This document shows positions 7,724 to 16,568 of a stretch of 64,000 nucleotides of DNA, one piece after another (the stretch's first letter is position 1; the number at the start of each line of letters is the position of its first letter). The stretch is taken from assembly GCA_016715075.1 (NCBI GenBank), contig JADKBK010000003.1:248001-312000 (forward strand), given 5' to 3'. The notes beneath the pieces were generated by a model that worked only from the letters and a program-made list of their open reading frames with translations, had not been told where the DNA came from and made no database searches. The stretch comes from Bacteroidales bacterium. Lineage in GTDB: Bacteria > Bacteroidota > Bacteroidia > Bacteroidales > VadinHA17. A program made the position numbers and the translations under genes.

Positions 7724-8383
7724 CTAGTCAATTCCTGATTGCTGTGCAAAATCTATAATATCTAGCTTTACAATCTCCCAGTATTTCCCTCTTAAGCAAA
7801 TTGGATCGAAATCACCATCGGCATTTTCAAAATTAGAGAAATTTCTTCTGATCTGATCCCTGTCATGGGTGTATGGATTTCTTTGTTTATGTAGGGCAAG
7901 CATTTCTTCAATTGAATAATCATCTTTTAGTTCGTGTATATCCCAAAAATCTTTTTTTCTTCCACCCCTGGAAATGACATCAATTTTCATGGCTATAATT
8001 TCTTCAACAGTCGCCAATCTAATACCATCTATTAGGACAATGTCCTGAATAAATTTATCAGTATAGAATAAATCCAATTTAACACAATCTTCTTCGCTAT
8101 TACCAACATAATATGACTTACCCAGCCCAACTACTTTATAATCATTTGTGTCAACATAAGAAAATGTATTATATAAAAACGCATAGATTGCTCCAAAATC
8201 AATGGAATCATAGGAAGTGTCAGAAAACAAATCAATATCAATTGATTCCCTATGTCCTCTATATAAACTTAGAGCAGTGCCTCCGACTAACCTAAAAGCA
8301 CTAAGTTCCTTAGCTGCCATTAGTGTCCTTAATATATTTAATAACTGTTTACTAGTGGCGGTGTAATGAAGTTCACTTCCCAT
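7724..8383 (-). CDS. AbiEii/AbiGii-type nucleotidyltransferase toxin
   Basis: A 219-residue nucleotidyltransferase of the AbiEii/AbiGii toxin family (type IV toxin-antitoxin). The polymerase-beta-like signature is GGTALSLYRGHRESIDIDLF (residues 34-53), with catalytic Asp pair in IDIDLF and the typical downstream block RGGRKKDFWDIHEL. In the family such enzymes modify a cellular target, for MenT-like members tRNA ends, and block growth or phage spread; the target here is unknown. It overlaps the upstream antitoxin by 11 bases (8373-8383), so translation is probably coupled. Cytoplasmic, intact by length. Confidence 0.88.
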   Translation of the reverse strand: MGSELHYTATSKQLLNILRTLMAAKELSAFRLVGGTALSLYRGHRESIDIDLFSDTSYDSIDFGAIYAFLYNTFSYVDTNDYKVVGLGKSYYVGNSEEDCVKLDLFYTDKFIQDIVLIDGIRLATVEEIIAMKIDVISRGGRKKDFWDIHELKDDYSIEEMLALHKQRNPYTHDRDQIRRNFSNFENADGDFDPICLRGKYWEIVKLDIIDFAQQSGID

Positions 8384-8834
8384 GCATATTCAATATATCT
8401 TTGACATTCTCTTGTCCATAAAATCGAATTATCTCTTCTTTCTCAATTTCATTTCCCCTCTCAAATACTCTTTTAATAACAGCATTTTTTTGCATTTCCC
8501 AGTCTATACTTTCCATTTTTGTATCCCAAAACAGAACTCGCCTCAGTTTAGTAAAATCAGGATGTAATTTGTACTGCTTTTTCTTTAATTCTTTAATATC
8601 GAAAAATATCTGCAAAGTCATAAAATAACCTTCATCAATTCCTAAAGCTTTTTCAATTTTTAAAGCAAGATTAGTGTTCATCCTTCTCTTTCCTTTAGTA
8701 ATTGATACTAATGTCTGAGGATATTCATCCAAAGAAATAGCAAACGGCCCTTTATTCAAATGACGTTGCTTAAGCTCACGCTCAAGAATTAATCCAGGAT
8801 GGATACCTTTTATTATTGACAATTCAGTTTTCAT
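8373..8834 (-). CDS. HTH antitoxin with DUF6922-like C-terminal domain
   Basis: A 153-residue protein. The first ~80 residues form a HigA/XRE-type helix-turn-helix (HPGLILERELKQRHLN ... ISLDEYPQTLVSITKGKRR ... ALKIEKALGIDEGYF). The last ~55 residues (LRRVLFWDTKMESIDWEMQ ... VIKRVFERGNEIEKEEIIRFYG) match my memory of DUF6922, often encoded next to AbiEii-type nucleotidyltransferases in Bacteroidota. It is therefore the likely antitoxin and autorepressor of the downstream toxin. A perfect inverted repeat sits four bases upstream of the ATG and covers the -7 element, which fits autoregulation. Confidence 0.82.
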   Translation of the reverse strand: MKTELSIIKGIHPGLILERELKQRHLNKGPFAISLDEYPQTLVSITKGKRRMNTNLALKIEKALGIDEGYFMTLQIFFDIKELKKKQYKLHPDFTKLRRVLFWDTKMESIDWEMQKNAVIKRVFERGNEIEKEEIIRFYGQENVKDILNMHGK

Positions 8835-8837
8835 AGT

Positions 8838-8857
8838 ACAAAAATAAACATTTTTGT
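8838..8857 (-). promoter_or_regulatory. Operator/promoter of the toxin-antitoxin operon
   Basis: ACAAAAAT-AAAC-ATTTTTGT is a perfect inverted repeat with 8-bp arms. Read on the minus strand it contains TATTTTTG (complement of 8839-8846), a good TAnnTTTG -7 element. The start site predicted from it falls on or beside the ATG at 8834, so the mRNA would be nearly leaderless. No good TTTG -33 element is visible. Confidence 0.6.
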
Positions 8858-8975
8858 TTACATATTATTGTTAATTTATAAATAATTTTTATTCCTCCTA
8901 AATTTAAGTGACTTATTAACATGTATTTATGTGTTTAAATATTGTATGCTTTTAAATAGCAAATGCTTATCAACT

Positions 8976-8988
8976 GGTTGCAACTTTT
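8976..8988. repeat. Right copy of 13-bp direct repeat bracketing the defence block
   Basis: GGTTGCAACTTTT, identical to 5322-5334; together they enclose the primase-helicase and the toxin-antitoxin pair (about 3.65 kb). Confidence 0.5.
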
Positions 8989-9004
8989 GTCCGTTCGGGG
9001 TACT

Positions 9005-9040
9005 GAAAAAGAGCGAGTGTGAGAGCGAGAGCGGAGAAAC
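9005..9040. repeat. Second GAGAGCGAG-type tract in a gene-free stretch
   Basis: AAAAAGAGCGAGTGTGAGAGCGAGAGCG here is nearly the reverse complement of the tract at 1-50. The whole gap from 8858 to 9240 holds no convincing gene. A 73-codon plus-strand frame at 8931-9152 runs through this tract and looks accidental. A TATTTTTG at 9184-9191 may be a -7 element for the GH89 gene. Confidence 0.5.
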
Positions 9041-9240
9041 CCGACTCAGTACAGCTCTCTCACTTCTTTTTCCTCGCTCCGGTATCAGAAGACCATACCC
9101 AATGGAATTGGAGCTGCGAAATATTGTAAACAGCTACAGCATTTACAAATAATAGCCACATATGAACTTCTTACTCTTTTGATTATTTTTGGAGAGAACA
9201 ATCTGACTTACTTAATATTTATCATAATAACTTAATCTGA

Positions 9241-11397
9241 ATGAAGGTTATCTATTTCACACTGGCAGTTTATATTTCGCTCTCAGGATGCATGCATCAA
9301 AAAGATAATGCTGGAACAGAAAGCATTCTAATGACAGAATCTGCCAGAAAAGTCCTGCATCGTGTTCTTGGAGAGAGATGTGAATCAATCGTGCTTGAAA
9401 AACTTCATGAATCTTCTGAATCAGATACGTATGAGTATTCCTGCAAGGATAACATTTTAACTGTCAAAGGAACATCTGTTACGGCTATTACACGTGGTGT
9501 ATATGATTACCTGAAGGACAATGGAATCGGAATGCTTGACTGGAGCGGCCCGATGTTTAACCTGCCTAAGAAGTGGCCTGATACCCCCTTGAAGCGGGTG
9601 ACTACTCCATATAGGATCAGGCATGCATATAATGCTGTAACTTCTGGATATACTACTCCATACTGGTCATGGGAAAGATGGGAACAAGAACTCGACTGGC
9701 AGGCAATGCACGGGTTTAACATGATGATGGCTCCGGGTGCAACCGAGGCGATTGCAACCCGCATCTGGAAAAAGCTGGGACTCACTATACAGGAAATAGA
9801 TTCGTTCTATGTCGGACCTGCTCATTTGCCATTTATCCGCATGGGATGCATATCGGGAGTTGGAGGCTATCTGCCTGAAGAATGGCTCAAAAATCAAATT
9901 GCGCTTCAGCATAAGATTCTGAAGCGCATGAGAGAACTGGGTATTCAGCCGGTAGTTCAGTCTTTTGCCGGATTTGTGCCTAAAGGGCTTAGGCGTGTAT
10001 TTCCGGATATTGAGTTGCATCCCACTCTATGGAATCCAGGATTTCCACCTGAGAACCGGCCCTTCTTTATTATGCCGGATAACAAACTTTTCAGCAAGAT
10101 CAGCAAGATGTTTATGGAAGAATGGCAGAAAGAGTTCGGGGATGCTAAGTATTATCTTGTTGATAGTTTCAATGAACAGAAACTGCCGGAAACCGGGGAA
10201 CCAGTCACAGAACTTTTGGCCGAGTACGGGGAGGATACTTTCAATGCAATAAAAGCCGGTAATCCTGATGCAATCTGGGTGATTCAGGGCTGGATGTTCG
10301 CATATCAGCGTGAAATATGGAATCAGGAAACTGTTAAAGCTCTATTCAGCAGGGTCCCGGATAATGAAGTTTTAATTCTCGACTATGCCAACGATTACAA
10401 TAACAACTGGCAACCCATGAACGCCTTTAATGGAAAGCAATGGGTTTATGGATTCGTGCCAAATATGGGAGGGAAGACTGTATATACAGGAAACCTTGCT
10501 CTTTATGCCTCAGGGTCGGCACGTGCACAGAATTCTCCCGATAAAAAGAACCTCGTGGGATTTACAATTTCAGGAGAAGGCCTTGAAAACAATGCAGTTG
10601 TTTATGAATTACTGACCGATGCAGCATGGTCCTCAGATTCTGTTAATCTGGATTCCTGGTTGAATAACTACTGCCTCAATCGCTATGGAGCTTGTCCAAC
10701 TGAAATGATTGAATCGTGGAAGTTTCTACGGGAAAGCTGTTATGGTCAACTTGTGCCCCATCCACAATTTGGATGGCAGTTGGGCAGATGCAGTATAGGA
10801 ACCGTAAATAAAGATCAAATATTTCATGAGGCAACTTTGAAATTTCTATCCTGCTCTGACGAACTTGGCAAATCAAAAGGTTATTGTTCCGACGCTATCG
10901 AAAGAGCAGCATTGACCTTAGGTTTGAAAGCAGATGAATGGTTCAGTTCAGCAGCCAAAGCATATACAGCCGCCGATATCGCGTATGGGGATAAAGCGGG
11001 TAGTCGGGGACTTGAATTACTCCTCGAAATTGACCGTCTCCTCGAATCACACCCGCTTAATCGGCTGGAGCCATGGTTGGAATTTGCCCGGGCTCAATCT
11101 GATGATCCGGAAATGAAGAAATTGTATGAGTCGAATGCGAGGCAGATAATTACTGTATGGGGCCCTCCGGTCAACGATTATTCATGTCGCGTATGGAGCG
11201 GGCTGATCCGTGATTTCTATTATCAGAGGATGAAATTAACACTTGATTCTCTAAGAAAAGGTGAGATATTTAATTCTATACCATGGGAAGTGGAGTGGGT
11301 ACAAAGTAACCACCCTATTTCCGGGATTGATCCATATCCCAATCCTATACATACAGCAAAAGAACTGGTGCAACAAGCACTTGTTGAACATCTGTAG
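9241..11397 (+). CDS. Alpha-N-acetylglucosaminidase, GH89 family lipoprotein
   Basis: A 718-residue glycoside hydrolase of family 89 (the NAGLU family), which removes terminal alpha-linked N-acetylglucosamine. Signs: a lipobox leader (SLSGCMHQ), the N-terminal domain ending at about 120, then YWSWERWEQELDWQAMHGFNMMM (141-163) and GATEAIATRIWKKLGL, typical of the catalytic barrel. The two family catalytic glutamates are probably in SFNEQ (E312) and in SGEGLENN (E446 or E449). The length matches the family. It is probably an outer-membrane or periplasmic lipoprotein acting on glycans such as mucin or heparan fragments; the local context adds no further substrate clue. Confidence 0.92.
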   Translation: MKVIYFTLAVYISLSGCMHQKDNAGTESILMTESARKVLHRVLGERCESIVLEKLHESSESDTYEYSCKDNILTVKGTSVTAITRGVYDYLKDNGIGMLDWSGPMFNLPKKWPDTPLKRVTTPYRIRHAYNAVTSGYTTPYWSWERWEQELDWQAMHGFNMMMAPGATEAIATRIWKKLGLTIQEIDSFYVGPAHLPFIRMGCISGVGGYLPEEWLKNQIALQHKILKRMRELGIQPVVQSFAGFVPKGLRRVFPDIELHPTLWNPGFPPENRPFFIMPDNKLFSKISKMFMEEWQKEFGDAKYYLVDSFNEQKLPETGEPVTELLAEYGEDTFNAIKAGNPDAIWVIQGWMFAYQREIWNQETVKALFSRVPDNEVLILDYANDYNNNWQPMNAFNGKQWVYGFVPNMGGKTVYTGNLALYASGSARAQNSPDKKNLVGFTISGEGLENNAVVYELLTDAAWSSDSVNLDSWLNNYCLNRYGACPTEMIESWKFLRESCYGQLVPHPQFGWQLGRCSIGTVNKDQIFHEATLKFLSCSDELGKSKGYCSDAIERAALTLGLKADEWFSSAAKAYTAADIAYGDKAGSRGLELLLEIDRLLESHPLNRLEPWLEFARAQSDDPEMKKLYESNARQIITVWGPPVNDYSCRVWSGLIRDFYYQRMKLTLDSLRKGEIFNSIPWEVEWVQSNHPISGIDPYPNPIHTAKELVQQALVEHL

Positions 11398-11567
11398 AAA
11401 GTCAAGAATTAGAATGCTGGTTTCAACTCCTGTACGTTCGGAGTTCAAAAAGTCTCAATTTATCTGGGCTTTCCTCACTTATATGGTTCAAATCAGGTGT
11501 AAATAATTATTTTGCAAAAACTCTAAATTGACTTACTTTTAAAAATTAATATCTTATATATTATACC

Positions 11568-12515
11568 ATGAAAAGAAAGGTTTGTTGTTTATTCTTAATT
11601 TTGAATCTCAGCTATTTTTCATGGGCACAGACCGTTGAAAAAGGTCCCTACACAGTTTATGTTATTGGTGAAGGAGTTTACCACATTGAAGATGCCAATA
11701 GCAGTCGGCCTGCTGGTTTGAAGACTGATTCGGATGGAAAGATTGTGGACATGAATAATAGTTCTGATATATACCTTATTGTTGGAACAAAAAAAGCACT
11801 ACTTGTCGACCTCTCTAATTTCATTAAGTGGGATAGTACAGCCGTTGAATCTTTGCGTTCTGTTGTTTCAGAGCGGGTTGGCAACAAAGAATTTTATATA
11901 ACCTTTACCCATAACCATGGTGATCACACAGGTATGCTTCCTGCTTTCAGGGACGATCCAAAGGTGAAGTTCTGGATTCCTGAAGCAGAATTCAAAACTA
12001 TGGATTTGTTTCCTAAAGAGAGGACGATTTTTTTCTCTGAGAATGGATCACTTGATCTTGGTGGTGGCTATATGATCAGTACAACCGAAGTTCCGGGTCA
12101 TACCGGGCATGGAACATTATTCTTCATTAAAGGTATGGATATTGTTTTTACAGGTGATGCATTGGGGTCAGGGAATGGTGTATGGCTTTTTAACTATGAA
12201 AGCTTTATCACTTATGCCAGAAGTATAGATAATCTGATCAGTTATCTGGAAAATCCTGCTAACAAAATCAATCTCGAGAAACTTGTCATTTACGGAGGGC
12301 ATTACTGGCAGCGGGGGAAACAGGAAGAACTTACTGCCCGGTATGTTTATGATATGAGAACACTGATTGAAAAGATGAGACAGGGCACTGCGGAAGCAAC
12401 ACCTATGCCATCTCAGATGAGATATTTAGATACCAATTTTAAATACGGTACAGCGACAATTACATGGAATAAGAAGGATGCCGGGAAATATTCCTTGGAA
12501 CACAGTATTAAGTAG
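11568..12515 (+). CDS. Secreted metallo-beta-lactamase-fold hydrolase
   Basis: A 315-residue MBL-fold protein with a signal peptide (ends SYFSWAQ). The metal motif THNHGDH is at residues 114-120, followed by VPGHTGHGTLFF and VFTGDALGSG, and a last ligand in IYGGHYW. It should bind two zinc ions in the periplasm. The family includes lactonases, phosphodiesterases and beta-lactamases; nothing seen points to antibiotic resistance. It stands 170 bases after GH89 in the same direction. Confidence 0.9.
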   Translation: MKRKVCCLFLILNLSYFSWAQTVEKGPYTVYVIGEGVYHIEDANSSRPAGLKTDSDGKIVDMNNSSDIYLIVGTKKALLVDLSNFIKWDSTAVESLRSVVSERVGNKEFYITFTHNHGDHTGMLPAFRDDPKVKFWIPEAEFKTMDLFPKERTIFFSENGSLDLGGGYMISTTEVPGHTGHGTLFFIKGMDIVFTGDALGSGNGVWLFNYESFITYARSIDNLISYLENPANKINLEKLVIYGGHYWQRGKQEELTARYVYDMRTLIEKMRQGTAEATPMPSQMRYLDTNFKYGTATITWNKKDAGKYSLEHSIK

Positions 12516-12571
12516 AATAGGCTTTTACGGATGCAAAATATGGGAGGATCTTATTTCTTCATCTGAAACAA

Positions 12572-12660
12572 TTACCTGACCATCCTGAATGTCACTGCTG
12601 CTTCGCTGTTCTGAAAGGTGATCTGACCGGTTAAATGTGGTAAAGCTGTCCGGCATTTGC
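12572..12660 (-). pseudogene. Possible C-terminal relic of an exported protein
   Basis: In the gap between two plus-strand genes, one minus-strand frame reads ALPHLTGQITFQNSEAAVTF and ends RMVR then TAA at 12572-12574. It is short but has a protein-like pattern of a beta-strand C-terminus; upstream the frame has no start and is soon closed. The parent family was not identified. Confidence 0.25.
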
Positions 12661-12761
12661 ACCTCTGCTCCTAATAGATAAAAACCAGTGATTTTTCTCT
12701 TTCAGGAATTTGAAAAGAATCATTATTACCTTTGTATGCACATTTAATAGAAACTATAAAT

Positions 12762-14051
12762 ATGAAGAGAATCAGCCTCATTTTAAAACTGCTTTTCCTG
12801 TTTGTATTCATTTCGGATCTCTGCTCACAGGACTGGCCACAATACCTTGGTCCAGACAGGAATAATACATCTCCTCAGAAAGGCATCCTGAGATCATGGC
12901 CTGCATCGGGACCTGAATTACTCTGGACAGCCAAAATTGGTCCAGGCTTTGGCGGACCTGTTATTAAAGACGGAAAGGTCTTTCTGCTTGACAGGGATGA
13001 TAAAACCGGTGACATCATGCGATGCTTTGATTTTAACAATGGAAAGGAATTATGGAGCTACAGTTATGATGCACCAGGAACAGTTTCGTATCCTGGTTCA
13101 AGAAGTGTTGCGGCTGTCGATGGAAACAGGGTCTATTCCTGCGGTCCATACGGTGACCTTTACTGCATTGATATAAATACACATAAACCGATATGGAACA
13201 AGAACATCATGAAAGATTTCGGTGGAATCAAAATACCTGTCTGGGCGATAACCCAATGTCCGCTTATATACGACAACTTGCTAATCGTGTCTTACTCACA
13301 GGATCCTAACGCCGGATTGGTTGCCTATAACAAACTTACAGGCAAGATCGTATGGAAGACTGAAGCATTCGGAAATGAAACTTATGCCAGCCCTTCTATA
13401 GTGAAGATAGCAGGAGAGGATCACATAGTTATGGTATTTTCATCAACAAATACTTATATGCATAAGGAAGTGCCGGTTTCCAAGGCTAGAGTAATCGGGT
13501 TCAAACCACAAACCGGCGAAATTCTCTGGGAATACGATAAATGGGAGAATATGGTTCAGGTAGCTCCGGCTCTCGATGCCGGAGAAGGCAGAATTATTAT
13601 TGTGGGAGGATATGAGCTGGGCACTGCAATGATAAAAGTGGAAAAGACCGGTGATGCCAAATACAATGTCCAGGAGCTTTTCAGGCATAATGAGTTCGGA
13701 GACCATACAAAACCTCCCGTATTGTATAATGGCTACTTTTATGCACAGTTCTCTACCAACAGCAAACGTGACGGACTGGCCTGCATGAGCATGGATGGAA
13801 AGTTTATGTGGAAAACAATGCGTTCACCTCTGTTCGATAAAGGCAGTATGATTATTGCCGACGGGTTGATCCTGGCTACTGATGGCAGAAAAACCCTGTA
13901 TCTTATACAGCCTGATCCTTCAGGATTCAAACCTCTTGCTTCTGCCGGAATGCTTGGAGAGGGACAGAACTGGGGTACTATGGCGCTTTCTGATGGAAAG
14001 CTTCTTCTCAGGGATCAAAACCGGTTAATGTGTATCAAGGTTGCTAAATGA
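12762..14051 (+). CDS. Secreted PQQ-like beta-propeller protein
   Basis: A 429-residue protein with a signal peptide ending DLCSQ, then PQQ-like beta-propeller repeats recognisable by GKELWSYSYD, HKPIWNKN, GKIVWKTEAFG, GEILWEYD and GKFMWKT. It starts QDWPQYLGPDRNNTSPQKGIL, a hallmark of the outer membrane-associated PQQ-binding-like proteins of Bacteroidota and planctomycetes. No catalytic PQQ dehydrogenase residues are clear, so it is likely a binding or scaffold protein. A TTG start at 12732 was rejected: it overlaps TACCTTTG (12727-12734), a likely -7 element. Confidence 0.88.
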   Translation: MKRISLILKLLFLFVFISDLCSQDWPQYLGPDRNNTSPQKGILRSWPASGPELLWTAKIGPGFGGPVIKDGKVFLLDRDDKTGDIMRCFDFNNGKELWSYSYDAPGTVSYPGSRSVAAVDGNRVYSCGPYGDLYCIDINTHKPIWNKNIMKDFGGIKIPVWAITQCPLIYDNLLIVSYSQDPNAGLVAYNKLTGKIVWKTEAFGNETYASPSIVKIAGEDHIVMVFSSTNTYMHKEVPVSKARVIGFKPQTGEILWEYDKWENMVQVAPALDAGEGRIIIVGGYELGTAMIKVEKTGDAKYNVQELFRHNEFGDHTKPPVLYNGYFYAQFSTNSKRDGLACMSMDGKFMWKTMRSPLFDKGSMIIADGLILATDGRKTLYLIQPDPSGFKPLASAGMLGEGQNWGTMALSDGKLLLRDQNRLMCIKVAK

Positions 14052-14151
14052 TTCATATAAACGGCAACAAGAACGCATACTATAAGGTAAGAAATGGTTG
14101 AAATTAATACTTTTTTTAGCTGCAAGGAATGATTTCTCAATTTCAATGCTC

Positions 14152-14182
14152 AAAGAGGTGTGAAATCAGAACACTCTTTCTT
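14152..14182. terminator. Possible bidirectional terminator between convergent genes
   Basis: AAAGAG(G)TGT and ACACTCTTT can form a stem with one bulge, followed by TCTTAAAT. It lies between the ends of the PQQ-like gene and the minus-strand propeller gene. Confidence 0.35.
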
Positions 14183-14202
14183 AAATAATCGTTACACCTA
14201 GA

Positions 14203-16392
14203 TCAGCAACCTGAAACAGATCTGAATATATAAACACATCCCAGCAAGTCTGCCACGCCGACTGCAACCAGTTCACCATTAGGAGAGACAGCTATACGGA
14301 CAGGCTGAGTGTTGCTGAAGACAGGATCCTTCTCCGGTATGATGAACATCCTTCCTGCCTCCCGTAAGCCCGTTTTATCAGTATAATGGAAGAGATTACC
14401 AAGATCACTCGGGTCACCCGAAACGCCATAGGCATGACCATTTGCGACGGCTATCTGATGAACAGGGCCATGTACGCCGATTGCACCAAGTGCATAGGTT
14501 GATTTCGTCTTTTCATGAAATAATGCTATGCATCCGTCATCTGTTCCGATTATCCAGGAATGCTTGTCCCAGCGTGCCCAGGCAGATATATGTGCTTTGA
14601 ACTGTCTCCCCTGCCTGGCAGGCGGACGAGCCGCCTGCAGAACCTCCGGAAGTTTATCTATACCTCCCGCAAGGTCAAATGCGTACTCTGTTGCTTCCAG
14701 AACCTGAAAATCTGTACTTGCGCTCGCGCTATATTTCCCGGATGGAAGCTGCATAATTAAGGTATCTGGTCCGGACCATGCCAGATTTTGAACCAGAGAC
14801 CCTGTACCCCGGCCGAACTGGCGCCAGAGCCTGATACCAAATGCCTCATCAGACCGGACTCTTGTGTCGGCCTGTTCCTTAAGGAATAGCTCGTATTCAG
14901 TCATTTCCTTTTTAAATGCTATATATTTAGCAGAAGCTTCATCAAAGTTATCCAGAGGATAATCATCTTTTCCGTCGCTAAATGGGAGGTAAGCCGTTAC
15001 ATCCCTGACCCGTCCGGCCCGGCTGTAAGTTCCGTCTGACAATCTCTTTTGGAGATAACGGGTATTGACAGCAAGGATTCCTGGCATATCCTCACCGTGA
15101 TTGGAATCAGCAATATGGAGAATATCAGAACTATCCATATGCATCTCACTGACACAGGCAGTCACCCGGTCCGTTGTTCCAAGAAGGCCAACGTACTCAG
15201 GATCTTTTCCTGCCATGATTTCCCAGCGAAAAAGGTGTGCCATAAACCCAACTGCCTCATTGACAGGGCATAATGAAGCTTGCCAAAGTATTCCTTTTGA
15301 ATCGAATGCCAGCCCTTTCTGCATCATCCAGGGAGCCGATTGAATGAAAGATGCCGGTCGGAAGTCACCAAACCGCTCAAATCGTAGTGTCTCCGGATCA
15401 AAAGCATATAGCCTGTCGCTCCAGTGCAGACCCAGCAGTATCCGTCCATCAGGCATTGCGGCATGATGTGCCAGTATCCTGTGGGCACGCCATAGGGGAT
15501 TTTTTTCCGGCTCACTGGCGAGTACACCCAGGTCAGTAATTTTGTAATCGTCGACAGCAATATGGAATACAGTTCCGGAGCGGGTAGAAATTAACATGTT
15601 GCCCAGCCGGTCTTTTACAAACTTATATGAACCAAACTCAGTGATTTGCCCAAAGTCCTTTACCTTGCGGGTTTCGAGGTCAAGCCTGTAAAGATGTCCG
15701 CGAAGATAGGTACTGAACCACAAGGCATTGTTCCTGTCATCGAAGCATGTACCATAAATGCTGTCCCTGGCAACAGGAATCCCAAGATCTGAACATTGAC
15801 GGGTAGCCGGATCCCAGACCAGGACATGTGACCCCGGAAACCCTTCCCATATATGTGTATAATGCTGGTCGAAAAGCCAGTACCTGTGCGCGGCGCTTCG
15901 AGCTGTGGTATGAGTTGTCATGATCACTTTGCCATCACGTATTGGTGTTATGGATGTATGAATCTTGCTGGGAGGAATCATCCTTGGATCTGCCATAGTC
16001 TCACGCCCTGTATCGAAGCAGAATTCAAGGCGACCTGTCTCCCTGTCATACTCGAAAAGAATTGCACTTACGGCATTACTTAGCTCTCCACAGAGGGCGA
16101 CATACATCCTGCCGTCATGTCCCCAGTTGAAGTCCCAGATGGCATTATGCCTGGTTTTGACCGGGAACTCCGAATACCTGACTGCCTCCTGGGGAAGAAG
16201 TTCAAAAAAACCTTCCGGCATCGACGAACATCTGTATTTAAGTTCATCCTCTCCCGGATTTTCCCGGGTTGATTTGAATTCAGGTTTATGATTTGCATCT
16301 GACAGTTCATTCAAGCTTAATACAGAAGATCCCTGAAGTGTAAGTCCGCTGGCGGCCAGAGTTGAATTGATCAAAAAGTCCCTTCTTTTCAT
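14203..16392 (-). CDS. TAT-exported large beta-propeller-like protein
   Basis: A 729-residue protein that starts MKRRDFLINSTLAASGL, a clear twin-arginine leader. The body is full of propeller-type blades: WDFNWGHDGRMYVAL, ILFEYDRETGRLEF, VLVWDPATRQCSDLG, LWFSTYLRGHLYRLDLETRKV, LYAFDPETLRFERFG, and late blades with WIIGTDDGCIALFHEKTKSTYALG. Such chains are found in uncharacterised exported proteins near carbohydrate-degrading genes; lyases with propeller folds are one possibility. Between blades, about 460-545, is a charged non-repetitive insert. I do not recognise the exact family and give no function. Local G+C looks slightly higher than its neighbours. Confidence 0.8.
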   Translation of the reverse strand: MKRRDFLINSTLAASGLTLQGSSVLSLNELSDANHKPEFKSTRENPGEDELKYRCSSMPEGFFELLPQEAVRYSEFPVKTRHNAIWDFNWGHDGRMYVALCGELSNAVSAILFEYDRETGRLEFCFDTGRETMADPRMIPPSKIHTSITPIRDGKVIMTTHTTARSAAHRYWLFDQHYTHIWEGFPGSHVLVWDPATRQCSDLGIPVARDSIYGTCFDDRNNALWFSTYLRGHLYRLDLETRKVKDFGQITEFGSYKFVKDRLGNMLISTRSGTVFHIAVDDYKITDLGVLASEPEKNPLWRAHRILAHHAAMPDGRILLGLHWSDRLYAFDPETLRFERFGDFRPASFIQSAPWMMQKGLAFDSKGILWQASLCPVNEAVGFMAHLFRWEIMAGKDPEYVGLLGTTDRVTACVSEMHMDSSDILHIADSNHGEDMPGILAVNTRYLQKRLSDGTYSRAGRVRDVTAYLPFSDGKDDYPLDNFDEASAKYIAFKKEMTEYELFLKEQADTRVRSDEAFGIRLWRQFGRGTGSLVQNLAWSGPDTLIMQLPSGKYSASASTDFQVLEATEYAFDLAGGIDKLPEVLQAARPPARQGRQFKAHISAWARWDKHSWIIGTDDGCIALFHEKTKSTYALGAIGVHGPVHQIAVANGHAYGVSGDPSDLGNLFHYTDKTGLREAGRMFIIPEKDPVFSNTQPVRIAVSPNGELVAVGVADLLGCVYIFRSVSGC

Positions 16393-16542
16393 CGCTTATT
16401 TGGGTATATTAAATATTACTAAAATAGCAATTTTTTAATTCTCTCAACAAGCACACCTTGCAGTCCTAAATCCAGGAAATAACTAAGCAAATCAGAGATT
16501 ATTAAATCAGACAGAGAACCACATCAGAGAACTTTGCCGTGC

Positions 16543-16568
16543 ATGTGAATTAATTACATAATTCACAT
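16543..16568. promoter_or_regulatory. Inverted repeat carrying the ATTACATAATTCACA motif
   Basis: ATGTGAATTA and TAATTCACAT are perfect 10-bp arms around ATTACA. The 15-mer ATTACATAATTCACA recurs at 47206-47220 and 51647-51661. Here it overlaps the end of a decayed small gene and lies 150 bases upstream of the TAT propeller gene. Confidence 0.45.

Noticed and set aside
8931..9152. 73-codon plus-strand ORF
   Set aside because: It runs through the GAGAGCGAG tract and repeat copy, has no promoter of its own and no protein-like pattern.
11568..12515. Beta-lactam resistance gene
   Set aside because: The MBL fold alone does not show beta-lactamase activity; context is catabolic.
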